From an uncultured Collinsella sp. (lineage in GTDB: Bacteria > Actinomycetota > Coriobacteriia > Coriobacteriales > Coriobacteriaceae): 7,202 nt of DNA. The first letter of the stretch is position 1. Each line of letters opens with the position of its first letter. The stretch lies in NCBI GenBank assembly GCA_902478705.1, contig CABSMB010000058.1, positions 1 through 7,202 on the forward strand, read 5' to 3'. A program made the translations under genes and the position numbers. This document shows, one piece after another, positions 6,357 through 7,202 of the stretch. A model generated the notes under the pieces. That model saw nothing but the letters and a program-made list of their open reading frames with translations. It made no database searches and was not told the origin of the DNA.

Positions 6357-7202
6357 CTAGTCCGCGAGCTTTTCCACTTGGTCGAGCATCTTGTTGAGCT
6401 TTTCCTTTGCCTCGGCCTTGACCTTCTCGGCCTCCTCGTGGGCCTTGGCCTTCTGAGCGGCCTTTTCCTCGGCCTCGGGGTCGACAACGACCAGATTGGA
6501 CGCATCGTGCTCGACCAGCTTGAGCGCATGTTCGGGACAAACCTTGACACAGGCGCCACAGCCTAAACAATACGTGGACTCCAACGCAAAGCGGCCGCTT
6601 CCCACCAGGTCACAGGCAGATGTGGGGCACGCATTGACGCACTCGCCGCACGACGTGCACTTGTCAAAATCGCATTCCGGCGTGCTCACCTGCATGTTCT
6701 GGGCAAGCTCGGGATGGTTCTGCAGTGTCGAGAGCACCAGCTGCCGCCCATGGGTGAGCGAACGGCGACGCTTAGTCGTCGTGGTGCCGCACATGGTGTT
6801 GAGTGTGCGCTCGAGCTGCGTGATCTGGTGACGGTGGGCCTTCAACTTCTGCGTCACCGAGGCCAGCGCCGCAGTCGCCGGGTTGAGCTTAGTCACGGTT
6901 AGGCCCGTGGTGCGGGCGATTTTTTCCATGTACTCCTTGCGCTCGTACTCGCGAAGCTTATGGCACTTGAGGCTCTTGGGGTCGACCTCCAGGCCCATGC
7001 CCGTACCGGCCCACTCCTCGGCAGTGGCGATGGCCTCGCCCAGAATGTCCTCACCGCCGGTGTTGCGGCATTTATCGCACACGCCCAACGGCAGGTACAC
7101 ACTCACGTTGGGATAGTCCGCCAGTACCGAGAACCAGGTCTCGGCCGTAATATCGCCCACGCAGGCGACGACGACCTCGTTTTCGCGCGGCATGCGCTTG
7201 AG
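6357..7202 (-). CDS. Multi-cysteine protein with two 4Fe-4S ferredoxin clusters, probably N-terminally cut
   Basis: This is a likely cytoplasmic electron-transfer protein. Residue numbers are counted from the Met at 7193. An N-terminal domain (about 1-75) has CVGDIT (11-16) and GVCDKCRNTGGED (37-49), so cysteines 11, 39 and 42 might bind a further cluster. A helical, basic stretch (about 80-165) follows. Two bacterial ferredoxin motifs come next: Cys179-x2-Cys182-x2-Cys185-x3-Cys189-Pro and Cys209-x2-Cys212-x2-Cys215-x3-Cys219-Pro. The tail (about 238-278) is rich in Glu, Lys and Ala and should be a long helix or coiled coil. The frame stays open to the window edge, the first three codons contain no start, and the nine bases before the Met hold no ribosome binding site. 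The true start is therefore probably outside. Such N-terminal Cys domains fused to ferredoxins occur in anaerobes alongside molybdo-oxidoreductases, but no partner is visible here. Confidence 0.82.
   Translation of the reverse strand, partial: LKRMPRENEVVVACVGDITAETWFSVLADYPNVSVYLPLGVCDKCRNTGGEDILGEAIATAEEWAGTGMGLEVDPKSLKCHKLREYERKEYMEKIARTTGLTVTKLNPATAALASVTQKLKAHRHQITQLERTLNTMCGTTTTKRRRSLTHGRQLVLSTLQNHPELAQNMQVSTPECDFDKCTSCGECVNACPTSACDLVGSGRFALESTYCLGCGACVKVCPEHALKLVEHDASNLVVVDPEAEEKAAQKAKAHEEAEKVKAEAKEKLNKMLDQVEKLAD

Overview
The window looks like chromosomal DNA from a high-GC, saccharolytic, anaerobic or fermentative bacterium. I favour a gut actinobacterium of the Coriobacteriia (Collinsella-like). 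The reasons are the strong GC bias at third codon positions, a MalP/GlvA-type PTS maltose system in a high-GC genome, and a two-cluster ferredoxin protein typical of strict anaerobes. This is inference from sequence style, not a proven assignment.

Layout. (1) 1-787, minus strand: the first 262 codons of the ribosome-associated ATPase YchF, cut by the window edge. (2) 915-4023, minus strand: a two-gene alpha-glucoside operon. A MalP-like PTS permease (EIICB, 2413-4023) is followed by a GlvA/MalH-like glycoside hydrolase family 4 6-phospho-alpha-glucosidase (915-2258). (3) 4024-4378: a 355-base AT-rich divergent control region. It holds three copies of a GTCTAGAC-type element, a sigma-70-like promoter whose -35 box lies inside one copy, and a separate pair of GTAAACGGT repeats exactly 21 bp apart. 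(4) 4379-6225, plus strand: a zinc-dependent medium-chain dehydrogenase of the sugar-alcohol type, then a GntR-family regulator with a UTRA sugar-sensing domain (TreR-like). This unit ends at a very strong intrinsic terminator (6236-6306). (5) 6357-7202, minus strand: a multi-cysteine protein with two 4Fe-4S ferredoxin motifs and a charged C-terminal helix, probably cut at its N-terminus by the window edge.

How the genes may work together. The permease would import and phosphorylate an alpha-glucoside, and the GH4 enzyme would split it into glucose 6-phosphate and an aglycone. The divergent dehydrogenase could oxidise the aglycone if it is a polyol. The UTRA regulator would sense a phosphosugar and act at the GTCTAGAC-like sites between the two transcription units. 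The enzyme families and the DNA elements are read from the sequence; the joint pathway and the regulator-operator pairing are inference.

I saw no mobile element genes, CRISPR array, tRNA or rRNA. The most noteworthy features are the operator-like control region, an exact 18-bp in-frame tandem duplication at the end of the permease gene, and the long inverted repeats between genes.
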